This document shows positions 52,945 to 61,940 of a stretch of DNA of 64,000 nt, piece by piece (position 1 is the first letter of the stretch; each line of letters opens with the position of its first letter). The stretch spans positions 5,426,739-5,490,738 of the forward strand of contig NZ_CP070973.1 in NCBI RefSeq assembly GCF_017086405.1, given 5' to 3'. The notes under the pieces are model-generated. The model was not told the origin of the DNA, ran no database searches, and saw only the letters and a program-made list of their open reading frames with translations. A program made the position numbers and the translations under genes. The DNA is from Mycobacterium gordonae. Lineage in GTDB: Bacteria; Actinomycetota; Actinomycetes; Mycobacteriales; Mycobacteriaceae.

Positions 52945-54560
52945 TCAGGAGCCGAGCTGGGTTTCGGCGATCGCGAACGGGAAGTGCACGGTGGCGGTGG
53001 TGACCTCCCGAACACCGTCGCGTACCGCGTTGACGATCGTCGCCGGGTTTCCGGTCAGCACGGCGGTCCCGATGTCGTAACCCGCGTACTGCGGCGCCGC
53101 AATGAAGTTGCGCAGGTCGACGAACAACTGGGTCGGCAGACTGGCAGGTCCGACGGGCACGCCGTCGTAGCTCACCATGGTCCAGCCGGTCGCGGGACTG
53201 CCCTGCACCACGACGACGCCGGTGTTCGGCAATGAGCGGGTGATCAGGAACAGCGGGTTGGGGTTGTCGACCATCATCATCGTGCCGGTCTCGATGGTCA
53301 GTGCGCTGGAGTAGGCGACCACGGCATGGCTGGGTCCTGCGGCACCGACGTCGTACATGGTCTGCACCGCGTTGTTGAATCCGGCGGCGAAATCCAACCC
53401 GGTGGGGTTCGTGGATAGCGGGGCCAGCATCGGGAAAGCGGGCAGTCCGAGCGTCCATACCAGCGGACCGCCCAGATACAGCAATCCCGCCGGGATCTGC
53501 GGCAAGTCTTCGAACAGGCCGGCATTGATCTCGTTGAGACCCGCCAGTGGCAGCTGAATCGGCATCCCCAGCAGGGCAGCCAGGGGTGCGGCGGTCTGCT
53601 GTGTCCTGATGAGCTGGGATTCGAAGATTCCCGCGAACGGGCTTTGCGGTGCGAGCACGTTGGCGATGTTGAGGGCTTGGGTCCGGCCGAGTGCGGTGAG
53701 CGGCGGCCCGGGTATCGCCGTGTCGAGCAGGTTGGCCGCGTTGCTCGCCGTCTGGCCGTGCCGGACGAACTCGATGGTCACCAACTGATCGTTGCGGACC
53801 GGAACCGTGGCACCGCCCAGGCCGACGAACAGGCCAGGGAAACCGCGGGCCCCGGTGGCTCCGATGGTGCTACCGCCGGCGCCCCCGTGCCGACGGCCCA
53901 ACCGTTACCGCCAGTGCCGCCGGTACCGATCAACCCGGCGCTCCCGCCGGTTCCACCCGTCAGGGCCAGCAATCCGCCAGTCGGGGAATGGCCGGCTCCA
54001 CCGTCGCCCAGCAGGAATCCGCCGGCTCCGCCGTTGGGGTGGGCCGCTGTTCCCGCGACGCCGTTGCCGATCAGGTCGCGGCCGAACAACGCCTGGGTGG
54101 GCGCGTTGATGATCGGGTCGACCACCTGGCCGAGGGGGCTGGCGATCCATGCCTGCCCGGCCTGGTGGACCGGCTTGTAGATGAGCGTCTGAAACGCGCC
54201 GGCAATGAATTCGTTCAGCGCTTCCACAGGAGCGGCGGCGAACCCTCCCCCGAGCAGGGTCGCCTCCAGCCGCGCCGGAATCGCCGCTTCGGCACCGCCG
54301 TAGGAGGCCGCCGCCGCACCGAGGTTCTTGACGAACTCCTGGTGGTAAACGGCCGCCTGTGCCGCTGCCGCCCGGTAATCGGTGGCGTGCGTCCCGAACA
54401 GCGACGCGATCGCGACGGACACTTCGTCGGCCGCCGCGGCGGCCAGCTGAGTCGTCGGGATCACCGCACCCGCGGTGCCGGCGCCGACCGCCGCTCCGAT
54501 CTGCGCTGCATCCGCCGACGCCGTTTCGATCATGTCCAGTGCCGCCACCACAAATGACAT
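52945..54560 (-). pseudogene. PE_PGRS with C-terminal histidine phosphatase domain, frameshifted
   Basis: One gene split by a frameshift. From ATG 54560 (MSFVVAALDMIETASADA) a PE domain of about 95 residues (the usual Pro-Glu is Leu-Asp), linker with NAPTQALFGRDLIGNGVAG, and short PGRS (GGAGGFLLGDGGAGHS). The frame then slips at a C5/G5 run (53882-53886): adding one G joins NGWAVGTG to GAGGSTIGATGARGFPGLFV. Past it, frame 52945-53901 encodes a histidine-phosphatase (phosphoglycerate-mutase-like) domain: VTIEFVRHGQTASN, FESQLIRTQQTAAPL, LNEINAGLFED. The second catalytic His is not at its usual place (VAYSSALTIETG). Resembles the architecture reported for PE_PGRS11 (Rv0754). As written, PE translation runs into a third frame to 53778. 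Indel versus sequence error is open. Confidence 0.75.
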
Positions 54561-54902
54561 TTCGCGACTCATCGATGCGTAATGAAGCCCGGCCGACATC
54601 TTGGCACCATGTGCAGTAAAACGGCGCGAAACCGCGAGTTCGCCTGCCGTCAGAAAACGCACGCAACGCCGCGACGGACCGAGGTGATCTCCGGCGGCGA
54701 TATCGAGAAATTCATCACGCCCCTGAAGCGCCTAGCCGACCACTGCCGGACGATGCTGAGACCAGACTCACCCCCAGGCAAAGCAGACCGAAAAGGTCAG
54801 CGGTGCAGACGCTTTCGCGCCACTTCGGCTGTGCTGCGCCTGCGCCGGAGTCCGAACTTCTGCGCGGCCGACGTCGCCTTTCGGGTGGCCCTTGACGATC
54901 CA
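54561..54902. other. Intergenic, PE_PGRS / tetR divergent region
   Basis: No gene is supported. The part next to the PE gene (54561-54700) holds in-frame codons for a possible N-terminal extension (to 54662) lacking family similarity. The right half must contain the tetR-exporter promoter; no confident -10 hexamer was assigned. Confidence 0.5.
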
Positions 54903-54938
54903 CTGAACATGCGTTTAGCATTCTGAACATGCGTTCAG
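54903..54938 (+). promoter_or_regulatory. Tandem TetR operators overlapping the tetR start
   Basis: CTGAACATGCGTTTAG (54903-54918) and CTGAACATGCGTTCAG (54923-54938) are near-identical 16-bp elements exactly 20 bp apart. The second has perfect 6-bp inverted arms (CTGAAC/GTTCAG) and overlaps the ATG at 54929; the first has one mismatch. Two helical turns separate them. They are the expected binding sites of the TetR protein encoded immediately downstream; paired inverted repeats upstream of Rv1219c have been described. Confidence 0.75.
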
Positions 54939-55567
54939 CCGACCTGACTGCGATGGCCCGGATACGCGACGCGGCCATCGAGCAGTTCGGCGAGCACGGA
55001 TTCGGGGTGGGCCTGCGCAGCATCGCGGAGGCCGCCGGGGTCAGCGCAGCGCTGGTCATCCACCATTTCGGTTCCAAGGACGGTTTGCGCAAGGCCTGCG
55101 ACGACTACGTCGCCGAGGAGATCCGCACCGGCAAGTCCGAGACGATTCGGTCCAACGACCCAGCGACCTGGCTGGGCCAGATGGCCGAAATCGAGTCTTA
55201 TGCGCCGTTGATGGCTTACCTGGTGCGCAGCATGGTGTCCGGTGGCGAACTCGCGAAAATGCTGTGGCAGCGAATGATCGACAATACGGAAGCGTATATG
55301 GAGGAAGGCGTACGGGCCGGCACCGTCAAGCCGAGCCGCGACCCGCACGCCCGAGCCAAATACCTGTCGATCACCGGCGGCGGCGGCTTCCTGCTCTATC
55401 TGCAAATGCACGAAACCCCAAACGATTTGCGCGCAGTATTGCGCGACTACGCCCGTGACATGGTGCTGCCCGCCCTCGAGGTCTATTCCGAGGGCCTGCT
55501 GACCGACCACACCATGTACGACGCGTTTCTCGCCAGAGCGGACCAAGGAGGGTCACATGACGATTAA
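54929..55567 (+). CDS. TetR-family repressor (Rv1219c homologue)
   Basis: A 212-residue repressor of the downstream ABC exporter. N-terminal HTH: ARIRDAAIEQFGEHGFG, LRSIAEAAGVSAALVIHHFG and SKDGLRKACDDYV (residues 10-60). The rest is an all-helical ligand-binding dimer domain with a flexible SITGGGGFLLYLQM segment, likely the drug pocket. ATG 54929 lies within the second tandem operator (54923-54938), so it autorepresses. Its 3' end overlaps the ATPase gene by 11 bp, and a GGAGGG site within the tetR end serves the next gene. Published work on Rv1219c shows a dimer controlling Rv1218c-Rv1217c efflux. Confidence 0.9.
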   Translation: MRSADLTAMARIRDAAIEQFGEHGFGVGLRSIAEAAGVSAALVIHHFGSKDGLRKACDDYVAEEIRTGKSETIRSNDPATWLGQMAEIESYAPLMAYLVRSMVSGGELAKMLWQRMIDNTEAYMEEGVRAGTVKPSRDPHARAKYLSITGGGGFLLYLQMHETPNDLRAVLRDYARDMVLPALEVYSEGLLTDHTMYDAFLARADQGGSHDD

Positions 55568-56486
55568 TCAGCAGGCGCCTATCGATGTTCGTGGTCTCAC
55601 CAAGAATTTCGGCAACGTCCGGGCGCTCAACGGCCTCGACCTCACCGTCCACGAAGGAGAAGTCCACGGCTTCCTGGGCCCCAACGGCGCAGGCAAGTCC
55701 ACCACCATCCGCATACTGCTCGGGGTGGTCAAAGCCGACGGCGGCAGCGTGCGACTGTTGGGGGCGGACCCGTGGGCCGACGCAGTTCAGCTGCACCGCC
55801 AGATCGCTTACGTGCCGGGAGATGTCACGCTGTGGCCATCGCTCACCGGTGGTGAGACCATTGACCTGCTGGCGCGGATGCGCGGCGGAATCGACACCAG
55901 CTTGCGGGCAGAATTGATCGAGCGCTTCGAGTTCGACCCGACCAAGAAGGTGCGCACTTACTCCAAAGGCAACCGCCAGAAGGTCTCCCTGATCTCCGCG
56001 TTCTCGTCGCGGGCCAGGCTGTTGCTGCTCGACGAGCCGACCAGCGGGCTGGACCCGTTGATGGAGAACGTCTTTCAGCAATGTGTCGCCGAGGCGCGGG
56101 CCCGTGGTGTAACAGTGCTCCTGTCCAGTCACATCCTGGCCGAGACGGAAGCGCTGTGCGAGCGGCTGACCATCATCCAGGCGGGCAGGACCGTCGAGAG
56201 CGGTTCCCTGGAATCCATGCGGCATCTGAGCCGAACCTCGATCAAAGCCGAATTGATCGGTGATCCAGGCGATCTCACCCGGATCAAGGGTGTCGCGGAC
56301 CTCAGCATCGAAGGCAACACGCTGCGCGCCCAGGTCGACAGCGACAGCCTCGGAGAACTGATTCGGGCGCTCGGTGACGCCGGGGTGCGCAGCTTGGTCA
56401 GCCAGCCACCCTCCCTTGAGGAGCTGTTCATGCGCCACTACAGCACCAACGGCCCACGGGACGCGAAGGAGGTGGCGGCACGATGA
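55557..56486 (+). CDS. ABC efflux ATPase (Rv1218c homologue)
   Basis: The 309-residue ATP-binding subunit of a drug exporter. Walker A GPNGAGKSTT near residue 40, Q-loop IAYVPGDVTLWPSLTGG, signature region TYSKGNRQKVSLISAFSSRA (a YSKGN variant of LSGGQ, common in this ABC-2 exporter family), Walker B LLLLDEPTSGLDPLMEN and the switch His in LLSSHILAETEALC. The C-terminal 90 residues are the family's regulatory extension. ATG 55557 sits inside the tetR 3' end; its stop overlaps the permease start by four bases. The Rv1217c-Rv1218c pair exports several antibacterials in M. tuberculosis. Confidence 0.94.
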   Translation: MTINQQAPIDVRGLTKNFGNVRALNGLDLTVHEGEVHGFLGPNGAGKSTTIRILLGVVKADGGSVRLLGADPWADAVQLHRQIAYVPGDVTLWPSLTGGETIDLLARMRGGIDTSLRAELIERFEFDPTKKVRTYSKGNRQKVSLISAFSSRARLLLLDEPTSGLDPLMENVFQQCVAEARARGVTVLLSSHILAETEALCERLTIIQAGRTVESGSLESMRHLSRTSIKAELIGDPGDLTRIKGVADLSIEGNTLRAQVDSDSLGELIRALGDAGVRSLVSQPPSLEELFMRHYSTNGPRDAKEVAAR

Positions 56487-58111
56487 GCACTACGCTGCTG
56501 GATCGCCACGCGGTTGCGCCGCAACGCAGTTCGCATCTCGCTGGGACGCTGGGGCTGCTGCGGCTGTACCTGCGCCGCGATCGGGTCTCCCTGCCGCTCT
56601 GGGTACTGCTGCTGTCCGTCCCGCTGGGCAGCGTCTACATCGGCAGCATCGAAAAGGTCTATGCCACCGATACCGAGCGGGCCAGGTTCGCCGCCACCAT
56701 CATGGCCAGCCCCGCGCAACGGGCCCTCTACGGCCAGGTCTACAACGACAGCCTCGGCGCCGTCGGCATCTGGAAAGCCGGAATGTTTCACGCCCTGATC
56801 GCGGTGGCGGTCATTCTCACCGTGATCCGGCACACCCGTGCCGACGAGGAGAGCGGGCGCGCCGAACTGATCGACTCGACCGCGGTCGGCCGCTATGCCA
56901 GCCTCACCGCCGCGCTGCTGTTGTCGTTCGGGGCGTCCGTGGCCGCCGGGTTGATCGGTGCTGCCGGTCTGCTGATGACCGACGTTCCTGCCGGCGGATC
57001 GCTGGCATTCTGCGCGGCGCTGGCCGCTTCCGGACTCGTCTTCACGGCCGTGGCCGCGGTGGCCGCGCAGTTGTCGCCGAGCGCCCGGGTCGCTCGGGGG
57101 GTTGCGTTCGCGGTGCTCGGCGCCGCGTTCACGCTGCGCGCGGTCGGCGACGCGGGCTCCGGCGCCTTGTCGTGGTTGTCGCCGCTGGGATGGTCACTGC
57201 AACTTCGCCCGTACGCGGGTGATCGCTGGTGGGTGCTACTGCTGCATCTGGTGACGACGGTGGTGCTCACCTTCGTGGCGTACCGGTTGCTGGCAGGCCG
57301 CGACGTCGGTTCCGGGTTGTTCGCCGAACGCACCGGACGTGGCACCGCTTCCGCGGCGCTGGGCGGCGCTTTCGGCTTGGCGTGGCGCCTGGATCGCGGC
57401 GCGCTCGTGGTGTGGACGGTCGGACTGGTGCTGTACGGGCTGTTGATCGGGAGCGTCGCGCACGGTGTCGGGGACGAGTTGGGCGGGGCGGCCGGTCGCG
57501 ATGTCCTCGCGCGACTGGGCGGCACCAGCGCCCTGGAGCAGGGCTTCATCACCGTGGGATACGTCATGCTGGCCATGATCGCGGCGGCATTTGCGGTCTC
57601 GCTCTCGCTGCGGGTGCATCAGGAGGAGACCAGTCAGCACGCCGAAACCCTGCTGGCCGGGTCGGTCTCGCGCTCCCGTCTGCTGGCGAGTCATTCGCTG
57701 ATGGCGCTGGGCGGTTCGACGTTTGCCATCGTGCTCTCCGGGTTGACCGGTGGGCTGGCCTACGGCGTGGCAGCCGGTGACGTATCGGGCAAGCTGCCCA
57801 CGGTCGTGGCCACCGCGGCGGTGCAACTGCCCGCCGTGTGGCTGGTGTCGGCGGTGACAGTCGTATTGTTCGGTGTGACACCGCGATTGACACCCGTCGC
57901 GTGGGGCGTGCTGGTCGGGTTCGTCGCGCTGTATCTCCTCGGCTCTCTCTCGGGATCGCCGCAGTGGTTGCTCGACCTCGAACCGTTCACGCACATCCCG
58001 CGGGTCGGCGATGAGTTCACCCCCGTTCCACTGCTCTGGCTGCTGGGCCTTGACTTCGCCTTGATTGCACTGGGCGCCATCGCCTTCCGCCGACGGGATC
58101 TGCGATCGTGA
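56483..58111 (+). CDS. ABC-2-type exporter permease (Rv1217c homologue)
   Basis: A 542-residue inner-membrane permease, length close to the 548 residues of Rv1217c. Two tandem six-helix ABC-2-like halves: helix 1 VSLPLWVLLLSVPLGSVYIG, then LIDSTAVGRYASLTAALLLS; second half from about residue 310 (GALVVWTVGLVLYGLLIGSV). The loop EETSQHAETLLAGSVSRSRL lies between. Its stop overlaps the next gene's GTG by four bases, giving a coupled TetR-ATPase-permease-methyltransferase operon. Partners with the adjacent ATPase to export drugs. Confidence 0.93.
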   Translation: MSTTLLDRHAVAPQRSSHLAGTLGLLRLYLRRDRVSLPLWVLLLSVPLGSVYIGSIEKVYATDTERARFAATIMASPAQRALYGQVYNDSLGAVGIWKAGMFHALIAVAVILTVIRHTRADEESGRAELIDSTAVGRYASLTAALLLSFGASVAAGLIGAAGLLMTDVPAGGSLAFCAALAASGLVFTAVAAVAAQLSPSARVARGVAFAVLGAAFTLRAVGDAGSGALSWLSPLGWSLQLRPYAGDRWWVLLLHLVTTVVLTFVAYRLLAGRDVGSGLFAERTGRGTASAALGGAFGLAWRLDRGALVVWTVGLVLYGLLIGSVAHGVGDELGGAAGRDVLARLGGTSALEQGFITVGYVMLAMIAAAFAVSLSLRVHQEETSQHAETLLAGSVSRSRLLASHSLMALGGSTFAIVLSGLTGGLAYGVAAGDVSGKLPTVVATAAVQLPAVWLVSAVTVVLFGVTPRLTPVAWGVLVGFVALYLLGSLSGSPQWLLDLEPFTHIPRVGDEFTPVPLLWLLGLDFALIALGAIAFRRRDLRS

Positions 58112-58782
58112 AAACGGCTCTGAAGATCGTCGCGTCGCTGCTGTACGGGGTGGTGCTATACAGCGTGCTGGTGTTCGTGCCGGCGGGAACTTTGCACTAC
58201 TGGCAGGGGTGGACGTTCGTTGCGATCGCGATGGGCATCACCACTATCTCCACCGTCTGGCTGGGCGTCACCAACCCAGCAGCGCTGCGACGACGCATGC
58301 GCGCCGGCCCTCGCGCCGAGGGCAGGACCGTGCAGAAGGTACTCGTCACCGCCTTGTTTGTGACGGCCATGGGGGCAATGGCTTTCAGCGCGTTCGACCA
58401 CCGGATGGGCTGGTCTTCGGTCCCGGCGTGGGTGTCGGTGGCCGGGGAGGTGATGGTCGCGGTCGGGCTGGGTTCAGCCCTACTGGTCGTCGTCCAAAAT
58501 AGTTATGCGGCAGCGACTATCACGGTCGAGCAGGGCCAGACGGTGACGACCGACGGACTGTACGGGTTGGTCCGGCACCCGATGTACAGCGGCTCGCTGC
58601 TCATGATGGTAGGTATTCCGCTGGCGCTCGGTTCCTACTGGGGCCTGTTGTTCGTCGCGGCAGGCGTGGTTGTGCTGGTGCTGCGAATCCTCGACGAGGA
58701 GAAGTTGCTGACCACCGAGCTGGCGGGCTACCGCGAGTACACCCAGCGGGTGCGCTACCGCCTGGTCCCCTACCTCTGGTAA
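58108..58782 (+). CDS. ICMT-like integral membrane methyltransferase (Rv1216c homologue)
   Basis: A 224-residue multi-helix membrane protein of the isoprenylcysteine carboxyl methyltransferase/NnrU-like group. Four to five hydrophobic helices (e.g. LLYGVVLYSVLVFVPAGTLH, VMVAVGLGSALLVVVQNSY) precede the signature GLVRHPMYSGSLLMMVGIP and the C-terminal RILDEEKLLTTELAGYREY, with YTQRVRYRLVPYLW, which match the SAM-binding ICMT-like C-terminal core. GTG 58108 overlaps the permease stop by four bases. Linked to the exporter operon; substrate unknown. Confidence 0.87.
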   Translation: MKTALKIVASLLYGVVLYSVLVFVPAGTLHYWQGWTFVAIAMGITTISTVWLGVTNPAALRRRMRAGPRAEGRTVQKVLVTALFVTAMGAMAFSAFDHRMGWSSVPAWVSVAGEVMVAVGLGSALLVVVQNSYAAATITVEQGQTVTTDGLYGLVRHPMYSGSLLMMVGIPLALGSYWGLLFVAAGVVVLVLRILDEEKLLTTELAGYREYTQRVRYRLVPYLW

Positions 58783-58792
58783 CCCGTTCCGG

Positions 58793-58852
58793 GCGAGCAG
58801 ACGCAAAATCACCCAGGAGCGCTTGTTCCAGCGGGATTTTGTGTCTGCTCGC
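58793..58852. repeat. 18-bp inverted repeat, stem-loop between genes
   Basis: GCGAGCAGACGCAAAATC (58793-58810) and GATTTTGTGTCTGCTCGC (58835-58852) are inverted with 17 of 18 matches around a 24-base loop. It lies 11 bp after the ICMT-like gene and 33 bp before the hydrolase gene. I recall similar CGAGCAGACGCAAAAT elements at other intergenic sites of mycobacterial genomes, so it may be a dispersed palindromic repeat rather than a one-off terminator. Confidence 0.65.
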
Positions 58853-58884
58853 GCAAGGAGGCGGGGCGCGTTTAAGGTAACGGC

Positions 58885-60564
58885 GTGGCGCGAGACCCGG
58901 CACCTGCCCTGGACCGGCCCTGGCGACGTCCCGGCGCGGCACGGTATGCCCTGGAGCGCATTCGCCGTATCGCGCGGCCGCCGGTGACGGTGACGGACCC
59001 GCCGACGGACATCATCGTCGACCGTGATGTCGAAGTGCCCACCCGCGACGGGACCCTGTTGCGGGTCAACATTTTTCGCCGCGCCGGGTCCGTGGCACAG
59101 CCCGTCCTCGTCGGCATTCACCCATACGGCAAGGATAATCTGCCCCGGCGGGGACGTAACCGTTGGCGAATCTCGCCGCAGTTCCGCGCCCTGCGCCAAC
59201 CCGGACCGCTGAGCTTCTCTGCGCTGACCGGATGGGAGGCGCCCGACCCGGCATGGTGGACCGCACAGGGTTTCACCGTCGTCAATGCCGACTCGCGCGG
59301 CTGCGGCCACTCGGGTGGCACCGGAAAGTTGTTGTCCCAGCAGGAAGCCGAGGACACCTACGACCTGGTGCAGTGGTTGGCCGAACAGCCCTTCAGCGAC
59401 GGCCACGTCGTCATGCTCGGCGTGTCCTATCTCGCAATCAGCCAGTACGCCGTGGCCGCACTGCGGCCCCCGGCGCTGTCGGCAATCTGCCCGTGGGAGG
59501 GCTTCACCGACGCCTATCGCGACCTGACCTTCCCCGGGGGCATCCGGGAGTTCGGCTTCACCAGGTTGTGGTCCCGGATGGTGAGCCGAACCCGGCAGAC
59601 CTACAGCTTGCAGGAGGTGCAGGACGAGCACCCGCTGCGCGACGACATGTGGCGGTCGCTCGCGCCCGATCTGTCGGCGATCAGCGTGCCGATGCTGGTA
59701 TGCGGCAGCTTCTCGGACAACAACTTGCACAGCCGAGGCTCCGTCCGGGCGTTCACCTCGGCCGGATCCCGCCATGCGCGTTTGTATACGCACCGCGGCG
59801 GCAAGTGGGAGCAGTTCTACTCCCAGAGCGCGCTGGCCGAACAGCTGCAGTTTTTCCGCGCTGCGCTTGGCGGTGCGCCCGTGTCCCGCACCGTGCGCCT
59901 CGAAGTTCGTGAGGACCGCGACACCGTGGCCTCGGTCCGTGAGGAGACCGAATGGCCCTTGGCCCGAACGCGCTGGCGGCGCCTGTATTTGACGGGAGCC
60001 GGAGCGCTGGCGACCGGACCGCCGACCACTGCCGGCAGCATTACTTTCGAAACCCATGCACGCGCAGCAGCTTTCAACTGGACCGTGCCGGAGGACATCG
60101 AGTTGACCGGGCCCATGGCCGCGCGGCTGTGGGTCCAGCTCGACGGCTTCGACGACGCAAATATCTTCGTCGGGGTAGAGAAGTGGCGAGACGGGCACTA
60201 CGTCGGGTTCGAAGGTTCGTACGGTTACGGCCGCGACCGCGTCACCACCGGCTGGCAACGAATGTCGCTGCGCACGCTGGACACCCGGCTTTCCAAGCCG
60301 TGGGAGCCGGTCCCGGCCTGTGATCGGCCGCAGCCGGTACGTCCCGGCGAGGTGATTGCGCTCGATGTGGCGCTGGGTCCCTCTGCGACGTTGTTCCGCG
60401 CGGGCGAACAGTTGCGGCTTGTGGTGGGTGGGCGATGGCTGTCGCCACGCAACCCGCTGACCGGCCAGTTTCCGGCGGCCTATCCCGCCCCTCCGCGGGG
60501 GCTGGTCACGTTGCGTTGGGGCCCGCGCTATGACGCCCACCTGCTGATTCCCGAGATCCCCTAG
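58885..60564 (+). CDS. CocE/NonD-family hydrolase (Rv1215c homologue)
   Basis: A 559-residue alpha/beta hydrolase with X-Pro dipeptidyl-peptidase/cocaine-esterase architecture, close to the 561 residues of Rv1215c. Seen: VPTRDGTLLRVNIFRRAG opening, VNADSRGCGHSGGT (oxyanion region), the nucleophile Ser181 in MLGVSYLAISQY, and LVCGSFSDNNLHSRG (acid region), with a C-terminal jelly-roll (PEDIELTGPMAARLWVQLDG). GTG 58885 start. No signal peptide, so likely intracellular or non-classically exported. Converges on glgC 20 bp away. Esterase or peptidase substrate unknown. Confidence 0.92.
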   Translation: MARDPAPALDRPWRRPGAARYALERIRRIARPPVTVTDPPTDIIVDRDVEVPTRDGTLLRVNIFRRAGSVAQPVLVGIHPYGKDNLPRRGRNRWRISPQFRALRQPGPLSFSALTGWEAPDPAWWTAQGFTVVNADSRGCGHSGGTGKLLSQQEAEDTYDLVQWLAEQPFSDGHVVMLGVSYLAISQYAVAALRPPALSAICPWEGFTDAYRDLTFPGGIREFGFTRLWSRMVSRTRQTYSLQEVQDEHPLRDDMWRSLAPDLSAISVPMLVCGSFSDNNLHSRGSVRAFTSAGSRHARLYTHRGGKWEQFYSQSALAEQLQFFRAALGGAPVSRTVRLEVREDRDTVASVREETEWPLARTRWRRLYLTGAGALATGPPTTAGSITFETHARAAAFNWTVPEDIELTGPMAARLWVQLDGFDDANIFVGVEKWRDGHYVGFEGSYGYGRDRVTTGWQRMSLRTLDTRLSKPWEPVPACDRPQPVRPGEVIALDVALGPSATLFRAGEQLRLVVGGRWLSPRNPLTGQFPAAYPAPPRGLVTLRWGPRYDAHLLIPEIP

Positions 60565-60584
60565 TCGGTGCGCCGAGCAGACCG

Positions 60585-61799
60585 CTAGATCCAGACGCCC
60601 TTGCCGACCGCCACCACACCACCGGCGCTGATCGCGAAACGCTCGCGATCCTTTTCCAGATCGACCCCGACCATCTCGCCCGGCCCGACGACCACGTTCT
60701 TGTCCAGGATCGCGTGGCGCACCACCGCGCCGCGGCCGACTCGCGCGCCGGGCATGATCACACTGCCTTCCACAATCGCGCCGTCGTCCACCACGACGTT
60801 CGATGACAGCACCGAATTGCGTACCGACGCCGCCGAGATGATGCTGCCGGCACCCACCACGGATTCCTGGGCCGAGCCGCCGTTGACGAACTTCGCCGGC
60901 GCCAGGTTCTCCGACTCCCCCCGGATCGGCCAGCGCTTGTTGTACAAGTTGAAAACCGGGTGTACCGACACCAGATCCATGTGCGCGTCGTAGAACGCGT
61001 CCAGCGTCCCGACATCGCGCCAATAGGCGCGGTCGCGGTCCGTGGCGCCCGGCACTTCGTTGTCGCTGAAGTCGTAGACGGCGGCCATCCCGTCCTCCAC
61101 CAGTCGCGGAATGATGTCGCCGCCCATGTCGTGATCGGAGTGGTCATCGTCGGCGTCGGCGCGAATCGCGTCGATCAGCACCTTGGTGGTGAAGATGTAG
61201 TTACCCATCGAGACGAACGTGCTCGAAGGATCGTCGGGGGTGCCCGGCGGGTCCAACGGCTTCTCGACGAAATTGCGGATCCGGCCCGACTCGTCGGCGT
61301 CGATGCAGCCGAAGGCGCTCGCGTCGGTCCGCGGCACCCGGATACCGGCCACGGTGGCACCGGCTCCGCTGTCGATGTGAAACCGCACCATCTGCTCGGG
61401 GTCCATCCGGTAAACGTGATCGGCGCCGAAAACCACGATGTAGTCCGGATCTTCGTCGTGGATGAGGTTGAGCGACTGGTAGATCGCGTCGGCTGAACCG
61501 GTGTACCAACGGGGGCCGAGGCGCTGTTGAGCCGGCACCGGGGTGATGTACTCGCCGGCCAAACCCGACAGACGCCAGTTCTGGGAGATGTGGCGGTCCA
61601 ACGAGTGCGACTTGTACTGCGTCAGCACGCAGATCCGCAGATAGCGGGCGTTGACCAGGTTGGATAGCACGAAGTCGATCAGCCGGTAGGCCCCGCCGAA
61701 GGGAACCGCAGGCTTGGCGCGGTCGGCGGTCAAGGGATAAAGCCGTTTGCCCTCACCACCGGCCAGCACGATGCCGAGCACGTGCGGCGCTTCCCTCAT
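60585..61799 (-). CDS. glgC: Glucose-1-phosphate adenylyltransferase GlgC
   Basis: The 404-residue ADP-glucose pyrophosphorylase: glucose-1-phosphate + ATP to ADP-glucose + PPi, in the cytoplasm. Seen: the nucleotidyl-transferase motif LAGGEGKRLYPLTADRAKPA with the allosteric region following, YKSHSLDRHISQNW, VVFGADHVYRMDP (catalytic Asp), FVEKP (substrate Lys) and a left-handed beta-helix C-terminus (VVVDDGAIVEGSVIMPGARV). It supplies ADP-glucose to GlgM encoded divergently. The 306-bp intergenic region carries tandem repeats. Confidence 0.97.
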   Translation of the reverse strand: MREAPHVLGIVLAGGEGKRLYPLTADRAKPAVPFGGAYRLIDFVLSNLVNARYLRICVLTQYKSHSLDRHISQNWRLSGLAGEYITPVPAQQRLGPRWYTGSADAIYQSLNLIHDEDPDYIVVFGADHVYRMDPEQMVRFHIDSGAGATVAGIRVPRTDASAFGCIDADESGRIRNFVEKPLDPPGTPDDPSSTFVSMGNYIFTTKVLIDAIRADADDDHSDHDMGGDIIPRLVEDGMAAVYDFSDNEVPGATDRDRAYWRDVGTLDAFYDAHMDLVSVHPVFNLYNKRWPIRGESENLAPAKFVNGGSAQESVVGAGSIISAASVRNSVLSSNVVVDDGAIVEGSVIMPGARVGRGAVVRHAILDKNVVVGPGEMVGVDLEKDRERFAISAGGVVAVGKGVWI

Positions 61800-61940
61800 G
61801 GCTCAAACCTATCGGCAGCCACCGAGCGCTGCCACCGGTAGGCCCCGATTGTCCAGTCGCTAGACGACCGGCTACTTAAGTATGTTGGTGCAGTTAGGAC
61901 GCTTCCCGTCCGCCGGTGCTCCGCAATCTGGGGGAACCCC

